From NCBI RefSeq assembly GCF_025118155.1, contig NW_026251413.1, positions 186,001 through 250,000 of the forward strand: a stretch of 64,000 bases of DNA. The letters run 5' to 3'. Each line of letters begins with the position of its first letter. The stretch's first letter is position 1. The notes beneath the pieces were generated by a model. The model ran no database searches and was not told where the DNA came from. It saw only the letters and a list, made by a program, of their open reading frames with translations. Position numbers and translations under genes: made by a program. Source of the stretch: Cokeromyces recurvatus (taxonomy: Eukaryota; Mucoromycota; Mucoromycetes; Mucorales; Mucoraceae). Shown here in pieces: positions 51,901-62,769 of this stretch.

Positions 51901-52050
51901 TGAATGAGTTATTTTTGTAATAGTAGTAGTAGTAGTAGTAGTAGAAAAGGTAGGATAAGGGCTTGGTAAAAGAAAGACTAAGGATAAACTTAGGGATAAA
52001 AATAAAAGAAGAAATTTGAATATTCTTTTAGGTGAATTAAGCCATGACAT
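48948..52050 (-). CDS. Type II membrane glycosyltransferase-like protein, with an apparent -1 frameshift
   Basis: Probably a Golgi/ER lumenal sugar transferase; donor and acceptor are unknown. Exons 51828-52050, 50453-51772 and 48948-50370. Short cytosolic N-terminus, signal anchor at about residues 10-29 (FKFLLLFLSLSLSLVFLLP), Thr-rich stem. The first GT-A-like half begins VTIILPIYS. The second half begins KLVMITDRRPHSLSRLL and holds an Asp-rich motif, LLEDDIEVSP (about residues 537-539), the likely metal/nucleotide-sugar site. The tail is extremely acidic (runs of Glu then Asp). The frame breaks at the G5 run (plus-strand C 49504-49508). One extra G would join SQLPK to GGLPMFEELPVMD, and the spliced length is one short of a multiple of three. 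The intact protein would be about 988 residues. Confidence 0.8.
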
Positions 52051-52250
52051 TACTTGTTAAAAGAAAGGAGAAAAACAATAAAATAAAATAAAATAAAGGA
52101 AAATAAAATAAGGAAAAAAGAAAGTCAATAAAAAGGGGTGGAGTTTTCATCTTCCGCCGAATTTTTTTTTTTTTTTTTTTTTCTTGTATATGTATATGAC
52201 TATTAAGTTACACTATGTCGTCATTTTAATTATATATATATATATATATT

Positions 52251-53471
52251 TTAAGCTATTCCTTCAATAGTAGCAAGTTTATTATCTATTGTGGTTCTCT
52301 TTTTGTACCATAAAAATTGGCAAAAGATAGAGAAATCAAATATTAAAGTACCTGCACTACCTATTAAATAAGGTAATGACTCTAATAAAGAATCTAAAGT
52401 TTGACCAGGATGCGTTAAAATGCTTGTTGCATAAGTTAGATTACCACAGACAGCAAATATAAATAAAGAAGCTGATAAACCTTCTACTGATTGTCGACGA
52501 CGATTTTTAAGCAATTGAGGTATACGTGACATTAAATAAAGAGATGTACAAGACCAAGCAAGTATTCTACCAAGCCATAAAAGACGATCTTGAGATATAC
52601 TATTCATTATTATAGAGTCTTCTTGTTGTATATTAAATAATGTACCAAACAATAAGATAGCCATAAATCTATGTTGTTTATGATGCTTTATAGAAGTTAC
52701 AATGATAGGTTGTTCATCCTTTGAAGAAGAGAGAGTATACCATTTAGAAGGTGAAGCAGAAGATGAAAATGGTGTTAATTCGTCTAAAACATTTGTATGA
52801 CTGATATTTAAAGGAGTGTGTTGTAAAGCAGGATGTTGAAATAATGTATCTTCAGTATTAATATCAATTGCAGTAGAGGGTATAATAAGATAATCATCTT
52901 TTGTAGCTGTAGAAGAAGAAGGCTTTAATTTATTGTAGTAAATCCACTGGAATAGTAAACAAAGATCAATTGAAACAAAATAAATTCCCAAATATAATTG
53001 AAATGGTAATTGATGTGTTAATATAGCACCTAATAAATTAAATGTGTCTCCTATAAAAATATAACTATTAGCCTATCAATCTTTATCATCATTTAATACA
53101 TTCATTCATTTTACCTGCTAACCAAATAGATAAGAAATTTAAACTTAAACAATCTGCTGAACCACTTTTATAATTCTGAATGACTTGTCTATATCAAAGA
53201 ATAATCATGTCATGTTATGTTTTTTTAGTATATAAAAGAAATGACATGGTAATTTACGGTAATTGTGCATTTAACCAAAAGAAAATAGAAATATATCCTA
53301 ATAATAAACTTAATGCATCCTGTGTGCCATATACGCAATCACCAAATATGATCTAAAAGGAAGAAGATGATAATTTATTTACTGTTATGATCTATATGAA
53401 TTTAATTCTTTATTTACATTTATCCATTTGTTATATGGGATTCCATCTTCTGTAGGTAGACAAATTGTCAT
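52251..53471 (-). CDS. PQ-loop repeat vacuolar (lysosomal) amino-acid transporter-like protein
   Basis: Seven-helix membrane protein of the Ypq1/PQLC2 type, which exports basic amino acids from the vacuole or lysosome. Exons 53418-53471, 53258-53352, 53115-53188 and 52251-53050 give 340 residues. PQ motif 1 is LPQVIQNYKSGSADCLSLNF (PQ at residues 50-51, formed across an intron); PQ motif 2 is SRIPQLLKNRRRQSVEGLS (PQ at 252-253). Between the repeats lies a Ser/Thr-rich cytosolic loop, as in fungal members. The start begins MTICLPTEDGIPYNKW. The gene starts 32 bp downstream (on its own strand) of three telomere-type repeats. Confidence 0.92.
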
Positions 53472-53502
53472 TATTATATATTATATATAAATAAAGGCTC
53501 TC

Positions 53503-53520
53503 TTAGGGTTAGGGTTAGGG
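53503..53520. repeat. Interstitial (TTAGGG)3
   Basis: Three exact TTAGGG units followed by CAGGG, immediately 5' of the PQ-loop transporter on the minus strand, where they read CCCTAA. Confidence 0.9.
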
Positions 53521-53740
53521 CAGGGTATACTATATATAAAGAAGAAAAGAATAAAGAAAAGAATAAAAGAGGGAGGGATCATTTCATTCTTTATATATAA
53601 ATTTTCTTTATCATTATAGATAGAAAACGGAAATCAAAAAAAAAGAGGGGGGACAAATTATACTTCTTTTTAAAGGGATAATTTCCCTTTTAATCATATT
53701 ATGAGATTTTAGTCACGAGAACTATTCCGATGACTATAGT

Positions 53741-53815
53741 CTCCCTCTCTCTCTCTGTCTCTGTCTCTGTTTCTGTCTCTGTCTCTGTCTCTCTCCCTCT
53801 CCCTCTCTCTCTTTC
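53741..53815. repeat. CT/TCTG-rich microsatellite
   Basis: Interrupted (CT)n with CTCTGT units, pyrimidine-rich on the plus strand, in the gap between the NDK-like and PQ-loop genes. Confidence 0.85.
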
Positions 53816-53950
53816 GTATTTTGTCTTGCTCCTTATTATGTTATTAAATCCTGGAAAATAAAAGACAAGAGGAGGCGGTTACTCACTATTCTATTATGTA
53901 TGATGACTCACATAGATACGGCGGCTATTGTTTTACTCCGCAATTTATTA

Positions 53951-54514
53951 TTAAAAGAGTAGACTAAATTCCTTTTCAGCTGATATCTTTGAATCACTTG
54001 CATGAATTGCATTCTCTTGAATATTTGTACCATATAAAGCTCGAATAGATTTAGGAGCTAATTTTTGAGCCTTTTTAGGATCTGTTGGTCCTATCAAGTG
54101 TCGTAAAGATTCAATAGCCTCTGGTCGTTCAAGTTGGAGTACACGTATTTTATCCCTTGTCAAGTAAGCCTCTAAATCAGGATAATAGGGCTCATTTTGT
54201 TTATCTGCATACCATTCACGAACTTGAACTCGAGAAATATGCAATATCTTGTCACGAATAATCTTGAACCCATTATCTTGGATTATACTTAAAATTTCTT
54301 TTTGGTGTTTCATACCATCAGGCTTAATGACGGCTACTGTCCAATCATGTGGCTTATTATAATAATTAATGACAGGCATCTTTGAAACGAATTCGTAATG
54401 AAAGTCTTTCCATGTCAATTGAGTTAGACTCGTGTTCTCGGGTATTAATAATAAAAAGAAGAAGGGTAAATGAAAAAATAAAAATGTCAATGAAGCTTTA
54501 AAATAATGATGCAT
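53951..54514 (-). CDS. Nucleoside-diphosphate-kinase-like protein with N-terminal hydrophobic segment
   Basis: Single-exon protein of 187 residues. NDK fold landmarks: WTVAVIKPDGMKH (KPD at 64-66), GPTDPKKAQKLAPKSIRALYG and ENAIHASDS with the active-site histidine at about 171. In classical NDP kinases these read like RN-x-x-HGSDS, so the neighbourhood is altered (Glu-Asn for Arg-Asn, Ala for Gly) and activity is uncertain. It is closer in style to the divergent group II NME proteins. The first 24 residues include FLFFHLPFFFLLLIP, a probable signal peptide or anchor. An internal Met46 would give a soluble form. The longer start is used because the frame is open and begins cleanly. Confidence 0.8.
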   Translation of the reverse strand: MHHYFKASLTFLFFHLPFFFLLLIPENTSLTQLTWKDFHYEFVSKMPVINYYNKPHDWTVAVIKPDGMKHQKEILSIIQDNGFKIIRDKILHISRVQVREWYADKQNEPYYPDLEAYLTRDKIRVLQLERPEAIESLRHLIGPTDPKKAQKLAPKSIRALYGTNIQENAIHASDSKISAEKEFSLLF

Positions 54515-55523
54515 ATTTGAAATAGAAGCTGAAAGAAAAAAAAGAAAAAAAAAAGAAAAAGAAAAACTGGGAAATAAAAAAAAAATTGGGGGATTATATC
54601 ATTATCTTTGTTGCTTAAAATCATATACTTGTATGGAATGAATGACTTTTTTATTTATTATTTTATTTTATTTTATTTTATTCATGACGATAACTATTAG
54701 TTCTACGCTTTAAGAAAAATATTGGCAAGAAGTAATGTGACTATCAAAATAAGGCACATAGTCAACTATATGTTATTCATTATAAGTATGGAATAGAAAG
54801 ATGAAATCAACATTAAAGGTCTTTGTTTTAATTGGCAAAAAGATAAAGAAAGAGAATATAAAAGCAAAAGACAAGTCTGTATAGTTTATCACTAAATATA
54901 ACATATAATGATTTACCACACATATGTATCTGAGTTTATGAATGAGTTGTCCCTCGATCCGTACAAGTCTCGATTAAGAAATTGGCTAGCTTCTATTAGT
55001 AGACGGTGCCTGAGTGGTAGTAGTAGCACTACGAAGCTTGAAATTTTGGTTTAAATTTGTTCAAAACTTCTTGATGGTCATTTACTGAGGATGTGTCAAA
55101 TAAACATCTTACAAGAATGACTCGCAAAAATCTTGTCATTGTATACAAGTTGCACTTGTTACTTTTTTATTTATTAAAATATTAAACCTCCTTTTATTCA
55201 ATCCGAATGAATCATTCCCGGTTTAATTGCTACGTTGAGGTTACTGCTTCATCCATCTTTTTACAAGTAGGTCAACTTTGGTGGAAAATTGCAATAAAAT
55301 CTGTTTTTTTTCTTTACTTTGAATGGAAATTTTTAATGCCGGTCTTTGAATCAACAATTGAAGAATGCAAATTCTTTATTTCCTGTTCCTTTTTTTTTTC
55401 TTTCTTTCTTTCTTTTTTTTCTTCTTTACTTCTTTATTTCTTTCTTTCTTTCCTTTTTTCTTTCCTTTCTTTCTCTACTGTCATTTTTTAGATAGATAGA
55501 TATATACATATATATTAAACAAT
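54515..55523. other. Divergent intergenic region between NDK-like gene and DCN1
   Basis: About 1 kb. Contains a tRNA-like stretch near 55003-55065 (see findings) and a TTTC-rich microsatellite at about 55400-55480. The open frame at 55207-55491 runs into that microsatellite and is not believed to be a gene. Confidence 0.5.
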
Positions 55524-56777
55524 ATGGGCTCAAAGCCAAGTAGTACGGCAGCAGTACACAATAATTCAGTTAAACGTAAAAGATCAAATACACAAGCATC
55601 TCATCGTAGCCAGTTAGAAATAAATAATAAGAAAGCAATACAACCACCAACAAGTCGTACTAGTAGCAAACCTATTGTTCAAATACAACAACATAATAAA
55701 AACAATATGAATATCACGTAAACAAACAAACAAAAAAAAAAAAAAAATTAAACTATCTATTCTTATTCATTATTTTTAATAACATACTTCTTTTTTTTTT
55801 GTTGCTTTCAACTATGTTAGTCCTAAAGTAAGTTGAACCTAAAGAATAAATAATCTGTTGAATAATATTAATTTATAAACTAGTTTAATAGTCAACAATG
55901 TGAACAATTGTTTAATCATTACGCTGACTCTGATTCACCAAATATGATTACACCTGATGGTACACGGCAATTCTTTGAAGATCTTGGATTATCTATAGAA
56001 GATGTAAAATAATAATAATAATAATAGAAACTGTCTATTTTATATTCATTTCAAATAATTTAGGTTTTAATATTTGCAATTGCATGGAAAATGCACACAT
56101 CTACGATGGGTAATGTGTTATTATTTCATATTAGACTTGTGCCTTATTCTATCGATAGGTTTTATTTCAAGGGATGAATGGATGACAAGCATGAAAGAAT
56201 TAGAGTACGAAAAGAATTTTTTTATTTTATTTTACAAGTATTAATATGTGTGTATTCTATTCTAATTTAGAACAGATTCTATTGAAAAGTTACAAGCAAA
56301 AAGATCTGACTTTGAAAAAGTATTTCATGACCCTAAACAATTTAATGAAATGTATAAATATACATTCAATTATGCAAAGAATAAAGATCAAAAATGTATG
56401 GAAGTCGAGGTAAATGAAATTACTTTAAAACAAGAGGAAAATCTACTCTCCCCCTTTTTTTTTTCTCTTTGTAATTAAATGCCATTTTTATTTCAGATAG
56501 CCATCGTTTTATGGTCTATGTTATTAGGGAATCAATTTCCTATTGTACATGATTTTATTCTATTTTTGCAAGAAAAGAAACCTGTTAGAGTGATAAATAG
56601 AGATCAATGGCAAAGCTTTATAGACTTTGTTTCTAGTGACATTTCTAATTATGATGAATCATCAGCCTGTAAGGAAAAAAAAAAAGGACGTATATTCATT
56701 ATTTTAACGACAAAATATGCTTTTATTCAGGGCCTGTTTTATTTGATGAATTTATGGAATGGAAAAGAGAACAATGA
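55524..56777 (+). CDS. DCN1: DCN1-like cullin neddylation factor
   Basis: Co-E3 that helps attach Nedd8 to cullins, activating SCF-type ubiquitin ligases. Exons: 55524-55717, 55821-55827 (7 nt), 55884-56003, 56064-56109, 56159-56204, 56271-56409, 56497-56668 and 56731-56777, giving 256 residues (family 250-270). A basic Ser/Thr-rich N-terminus leads into the potentiating-neddylation domain: CEQLFNHYADSDSPNMI, FFEDLGLS, FISRDEWMTSMKEL, and the C-terminal WPVLFDEFMEW signature. The 7-nt exon (TCCTAAA, followed by GTAAGT) is inferred. Skipping it with the acceptor after TTTAATAG would also stay in frame, so the N-terminal junction is uncertain while the domain is not. Confidence 0.92.
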
Positions 56778-57384
56778 AACCTCCTATTTTATATTACAAA
56801 AATATAATAAAAACAAAGACATCAGTCTAAGTGTATTATTTCTCACTGTATTTAGTATAGGTTAAATGACAGTAGTTGAATAGATAATTTGAATGATAAA
56901 AGAGAGCTAAGGTTTTACTCTTTTCCAGGTGGTCAACAGATACAAGGATTATTATCCGGACAATTTTAGAGGGAAGAGAGAGTAAACTCATATTAATAAA
57001 TATCAAGATTAAAGATTTTAGTGAATTTTTCAATACACCGAGCAAAGTTCAAATTCTTTAGACTTGTTAAAATAAAGAATATTCACTTTTCTATTCAGTT
57101 AATAAATAACTTACACGAGTGTTATTATTACTAGCAAGCAAGCAAGCATTGTATTATATATATATTATATATATATATATATTGTTTATTATTTTTATTA
57201 TAATGAAATGAAAAGAAAAGAAAAAAAAATGCAAAATAATTCTCTTTTTTTTTTTTTTTTTTTTTTCCTAGAAAGAATGAAGAACAAATAATGGAATAAA
57301 AGATTTATATGATATGTTGTATATACATATACAGTAATAATAATAATAATAAAGGAAAATAAAAACAAGAACAGGAACAAATAA
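56778..57384. other. Tail-to-tail intergenic region, DCN1 and glycogen synthase
   Basis: Two 3' regions with AT-rich dinucleotide runs (about 57155-57181) and a T run near 57246-57266. No gene seen. Confidence 0.6.
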
Positions 57385-59903
57385 TTAATGGTTTTCTTCC
57401 TTCTTTTCTAGAGTCAACTTATTAAAAGCTTCAATGTCTCCTTCACTTAAAAGTTCTTGTTCTCTGGTTTGAACTTGATTCTTTTTACGAAGAGCGGGGA
57501 ACAAAAAGTCTTCTTCCTCTTCATCATCATTAAACATGTTATTCACTTCCATTCGAATACGAGGTGAAGCTGGTGCAGATAATGGCTTTGGAATCTTGAC
57601 GGGTGTATCGCCCAAGAGTTCTTCATCATCGTCATCAATGAAGCTGTCGGGATATGCACGACGGAGAGCCAATTGGCGTGCTTTGATATATTCAAGACCC
57701 ATGCGCTTCCAATCTAAAAGATCTGAAAGTCTTTCTGTACGGTTACGTTGATTAATACGTTGACGACGTGTCTTTTGTGCAAATTGATACATTTGATCAC
57801 ATAATTGTTGTAATGAGTCCTCGACTGATTTCATACGACGATCAGTAATATAGATACCATAGTCGTCACAATTCTCGATATTCTCTTCCATAAAGCAACC
57901 AAAGCCAGAAAGATTGGTAGTAATAGAAGGAACACCCATGACGGTACATTCGGCAGGTGTATAACCCCAAGGTTCATAGTAGGAAGGGAAGACACCCAGA
58001 TGACAACCACGAACAAATTCTTCATAATCCATACCGAGCAAAGGATTGTTGGCGTTCAAGAATTCAGGATGGAAGACGACCTTGACGCGATCATCCGAGT
58101 TATTAAAGAGATTAAGACGACGTAATTGATTCAAGACAGGATCATTACCATCATCTACTATATTATGAGTCACGATAGGAGGAAGGGTAGTACGCTTGAG
58201 TGCAAAGACACGACGTTTCAAGAGAACCTTGTCTGCATCAGAAAGGAAGCTAGCAGGGTTGATATCTTCAAGACGTAGGGCATTTTCATAAATAGCTTTA
58301 CCAACACGATCTTGAATTTCACTCACTGTTGTACGTAATTGACGTGTTACCGCTTGTCCCTTTAAGGCCTCTACGTTGAAAGAATGGGTGGCAGTAGGCA
58401 TGATGATGAAAGCAACAACGGTCATCTTGGAACCAGAGGATTTCAAACGGGCATTCAAACCTTAGATAATTAAAGTGGAGTTAAATTATTATTAGTTTTT
58501 TTTTTTTTTTTTTTTCAGCCTCATAAATGACTCAACAATAACAAAATGTTACTTACGACCAAGAGATTCTACAAACATATCGACACCCTTATTACGATAT
58601 TCATAACGACCAGCAGTGAATATATAAATGGTATTATCAAGATCAAAATCATAATGACCGTAAAAGTGACCACGAACAAAATCATTAATCTTTTCTTTAG
58701 CTAACGCATGAAGATTTTGGAATTCGTGCATAGCAGAAAACTTAACGACATTTAACCCATTAGGTAAGACGCCATCTAAAAATAAATAAGAATTATTAAT
58801 TATATCAAAGCCAAAAATAGGATAACGCATCTATTTAATGATGATTACATACCAGGTTTTCTCTTTAACAAGTGCTCTGACTCATAAGCAGTAATGTGTG
58901 AGACAGTAGTAAAGACATCAGAACAATGAGCAGCAGCACGTTCAATACAGTAACGATGATAGATACCACGCTTACCAGCCTCTTCATCAACATCAAAGTT
59001 AGAAAGATTATTATAAAAGTCAACAGAGCCAGCACACAAATAACGACCTAAAAGGGTAGCATGAGTTGTAAAGATGGTACAAACGTCAAGATGACGCTTC
59101 TTGATTAAAGGAACAGCTACACCAGCTAGCCATTCATGGAAGTGGCAGATAATAGCTGGGTCTCCAGCTTTATTGTACTACAATTTTTTTTTTTCGAAGA
59201 AAGAAAAAAAAAAAGGGTTAGTTCTCCACACTCCGAAATAAAGCAGAAAAGTTGTATCATATTTTATTGCTCCGCACTTTCCTTCCTCCTCCCCCTTGCC
59301 CTCTTTTTTTTTTTTTGTTTTCTTTAAAAAAAATTTACCTTAGGTGCTAATTCACCAATAAACCAAGTGATCAAATAACCAAAAAGAATAGCATCATTTG
59401 TTTCAGTATCATTTGGTGGAGATGGAATACCGGCGGAACGCCAAAGATCACCCTTCCATTCATTCAATTTATCAAACACGCTAAGGGTATCAAATAAGAG
59501 AACATAAGGAGAACCTTCGACTAACCAACGACCATAAAGGTACTTGACACCATAACGAGACATAGAATCTAGAACTTCTTTCACCTTTTCATTAGAAGGC
59601 TCACAAGCTTCAACCTCCATAGGGGCAGATTTATAAGACAAGGGACCAATTAAAGTATATCTATCCCCATATTCACGAACAGTAACAGGCACCTTGGTCT
59701 TAATCACGGTATAAATACCACCAACTATTAAAATGAAATAAAAAAAAATAAAAAAGGCGTAAATAATTTGGTTTATTTTGAGATCTATTTTTTCTTTCTT
59801 TTCTTTTTTTTTTTTTTACTTCATATTGTTTACCTTTGTTAGCGACTTCCCAGGCGATTTCAAAAAGAAGAGGATTATAAACGTCTCTCTGAATAACTGC
59901 CAT
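57385..59903 (-). CDS. GSY1: Glycogen synthase (GT3 family)
   Basis: Transfers glucose from UDP-glucose to the non-reducing ends of glycogen. Exons 59834-59903, 59339-59724, 58853-59177, 58557-58775 and 57385-58460 give 691 residues, close to fungal and animal synthases. Landmarks are [13 protein letters not shown] (sugar-nucleotide loop, split by an intron), [35 protein letters not shown] and the E-x7-E region [18 protein letters not shown]. The Arg-rich helix [17 protein letters not shown] is the glucose-6-phosphate-binding cluster of the eukaryotic family. The C-terminal tail (PLSAPASPR, then acidic) carries candidate phosphosites that in the family inhibit the enzyme. It is convergent with DCN1. 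Confidence 0.97.
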
Positions 59904-60718
59904 TTTATGTATGTAAAAGAAAGGAAAGAGGGGAAAAGTATTTTACAAAAGATGAGAGGGAAAAAAAAAGAGAGAGAAAAAAGAAGAGAAAAAAGAAAGA
60001 AAATAAAATCAAATAAAGCAGCCTCATTTTATATCTTTTTTTTATTTATACACTTTATTATCTCCATGGCGTGATAAGGATTGGAAGTTTTATTTTTTAT
60101 TTTTTTTCCTGTACACTGTCTTTAAACCGGAGAATATGAAGAGATGATGAAGTTGGGGAGGAAAAATTACTTGATTTGGATTATTTTCTTTCTTTCCATT
60201 ATTCTTTTTTAAAATAAGAGAGATTTCCCTTACTTAATTTCCAGCATTTTTTTTTTCAGTTAAACCCCATACCATCTTTGATATTCTTGTATTATTTTAC
60301 ATCATTATTTCTTCGGTCAACAACGAGAGATTTCTCCTTCTTATTTCTATAAACGGTAAGTTTAAATAATAGACCTGTCAAGTATGACATATGTTTACAC
60401 ATAATATACTTGCATACTTCTTTTAATAAAAAAGAAAACATTTAATGTGTTTTTGAAACTCACTATTCAAGATAAAAATCAAGGGTTTCCAAACATGGAA
60501 ATCGTTTTTCTTAACTTTTATCTACATCTTTTTTTTTTTTTTTTTGCATTGATAAAGAAACAAAATAAAAGAAGGGGAAAATAAATAGCAACAGCACATT
60601 ATTTTTAGAAATAAAATAAGCAGCAATTGTTTATGTTATTTATTTATTTTAGTTGTACCAAAATATATGATATACAAGAAGACAAAACATTTTCCTTTTC
60701 TTTCTTTCTTTCTTTTGT
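59904..60718. other. Glycogen synthase promoter region
   Basis: 815 bp between two minus-strand genes, purine-rich just upstream of the ATG and with a T run at 60531-60545. No further gene seen. Confidence 0.5.
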
Positions 60719-61358
60719 TTAACCTAAGAATCTACCAACGATATGAAGACCAAATACAGATGCAATAAAAGTTAAAGAAAGCACCAAAACAACCACAGGA
60801 TCACTTAAAAAAATAAAAATGAAGTTTTTTTTTTTTCGTTAATTACTCATATTTGTTTGCTTAGTATTTACTTACACGCGAAGTCCTGGAGAATCGTCAG
60901 AATAGATACGCATCATGCTAGAAGTGCTGCCACCGGGAATACCACCACGCATAGCATTAGTTTGATTGCTACGAGAGGTAACACGTTTTCTAATAATGAT
61001 TAAATCAGCAATAAAAGAAATTTATTAGCATTGGCATCTTTTATAATCCATTTTTTTTTGCCCCTCTTTAATTTCTATAACTCAAATTATTTGGTATTTT
61101 TTTTTCCATCTATTTCTCTCTCAATTATTCCCATTATTTAAAGAACAGGTATAATATCACATAAAAAGTAATCTACTTTGTTATTTTTTGTACATCATCT
61201 GAATTATACCCATTGAACAATCTCTTAGTCCATAAATAAGAATATTTACCTAATAGTACCCTTAGGAGTTGATGAATCGGCCTAAGAGAGCAAAATAATA
61301 AAAAAATTAGCTCATTTTGTTGTAATTTATTTGAAAAAAAAAAAAAATAACTTACCAT
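60719..61358 (-). CDS. SBH1: Sec61 beta subunit of the ER protein translocon
   Basis: Small tail-anchored subunit of the Sec61 channel. Exons: 61356-61358 (ATG only), 61250-61281, 60876-60989 and 60719-60803, joined to 234 nt, i.e. 77 residues (yeast Sbh1 is 82). The product starts MADSSTPKGTIRKR. It has the conserved SMMRIYSDDSPGLRVDPVVV junction and a C-terminal transmembrane helix, VLVLSLTFIASVFGLHIVG. The ATG is followed at once by GTAAGT, and every later exon is needed to keep frame, so the start-codon-only exon is well supported. No open frame over 60 codons marks this gene. Confidence 0.92.
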
Positions 61359-61601
61359 TACTGTTGATGTAAAAGAAACTACCAATAAAAGATAACCCAA
61401 AGCGCGATGGCTTTCTTATTTTTTTTTAACAAAAAAAAAAAAAAAAGAAAATAAGATGTGTCACATTAAATTACTGCTGGAGAAATATGATTGGTGGCAT
61501 ACAAAAATGTTGATGTCATATCCAATCATAATCGTTCAACGTAATGAGTCACGTGACTTTTGTTACGACTTATATGATATTATTTCCCCCAAAATCAACA
61601 A
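61359..61601. promoter_or_regulatory. SEC61 beta / tRNA-Tyr divergent promoter
   Basis: 243 bp containing ATTGG at 61490-61494 and CCAAT at 61522-61526 (CCAAT-box type sites in opposite orientations) and the 10-bp palindrome GTCACGTGAC at 61548-61557. Confidence 0.55.
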
Positions 61602-61683
61602 CCGGCCTTAGCTCAGTTGGTAGAGCGGAAGACTGTAGTTCACTGTCATCTTTAGGTCGCTAGTTCGAATCTGGCAGGCCGGA
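61602..61683 (+). tRNA. trnY(GUA): tRNA-Tyr(GUA) with a 9-nt intron
   Basis: A full cloverleaf can be drawn: acceptor stem CCGGCCT/AGGCCGG, D arm around AGCTCAGTTGGTAGAGC, anticodon stem GAAGA/TCTTT, anticodon GTA at 61635-61637, T arm GCTAGTTCGAATCTGGC and discriminator A. An intron of 9 nt (61639-61647) lies one base 3' of the anticodon, the canonical position; eukaryotic tRNA-Tyr genes usually carry one. A six-T terminator follows. Confidence 0.95.
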
Positions 61684-61688
61684 TATCC

Positions 61689-61694
61689 TTTTTT
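61689..61694 (+). terminator. RNA polymerase III terminator of tRNA-Tyr
   Basis: Run of six T, five bases past the mature tRNA end. Confidence 0.8.
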
Positions 61695-62769
61695 GTTTTT
61701 CCCGATATTTGTAGTGTCTGTAGTTTCCATTCTACATCTTTTTTTTTTGTTTATTATATATAGAGAAGAATATATGTAATCCTTTCTCACTTTTGTTTTC
61801 AGGTGATTATACTGATGAATGGCCTTAAAGGTTGATTACATAACACATTAATGTTATGGTAATGATGTCCTGTAATATGAATTAAATAACTTGGCTCCTG
61901 CATTTTTTCCTTTTTAGTGCAGAAAAATAATATACTGGCAAGGAAGGATAGGATTACTTTGACTTTTGATATATTTATTTAATTGTGATAATTATTGATA
62001 AGGGCTTCTATTAACACGAAACAATAAAAAGAAAGTCTCTATTTTGACATTGCTAATATTTTATTAGATAATACATCATATAATATTATAAAGTAATAGT
62101 AACAAAATCTATGCTATACACTAGTATAGTAAATCAGGTAGCCTCCTTTTATATATAAAAATATATTTTTGTTTTTCATTTTATTTTACCTATAATGATT
62201 GCTGTATTTGTATCTTCATTGACGGAAACAAAAAATGAAACAGCAGTTATTAATATTCATATTCAGTTACTGCTGCATAAATTCATAATCCCTGCACTTA
62301 TATTTATTTCTATTTTATTTTACGTTATTTATTATTGAAAATAATAATAATGTATCTTTGTAAATAAATAATAATCTATGTTTGTTCAATCCTTTATCTA
62401 TTTTTGTTGTTGCAGATAAGAGTTAAAAATAGTAGTAATTATTATTCACTTTTAATTATTATACTCCTTTTTTTTTTCTCTGTCATACAGGATTTATGGG
62501 GACTATTATTTACTAAAATATCCAAATATATAATGCATTTTAAATCTTTAAATAATGGCTTACTTCTTCATCTAAAAGGGAATTAGTTAACTATATAAGC
62601 GAAAGAAGTAATATAGAATTTAATCATTTACTAATAGTTGGCAATTACTAATAAAGCATACATGTCGTAAATAAAACAATAGTTATACTAGTATTTTACT
62701 TATTAATAAAATAAACATGATTTTTTTTATTATTATTATGGAAATAGTGTACAAAACAAGTAATTTTAA
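61695..62769. other. Intergenic region between tRNA-Tyr and serine dehydratase
   Basis: About 1.1 kb, AT-rich. No open frame or RNA gene supported; the right part is the serine dehydratase 3' region. Confidence 0.6.

Noticed and set aside
55207..55491. 94-codon frame upstream of DCN1
   Set aside because: Its second half is a translated TTTC microsatellite; the first half matches nothing I know.
60130..60230. Possible box C/D snoRNA (GATGATGAA motif)
   Set aside because: No D box at a suitable distance and no terminal stem.
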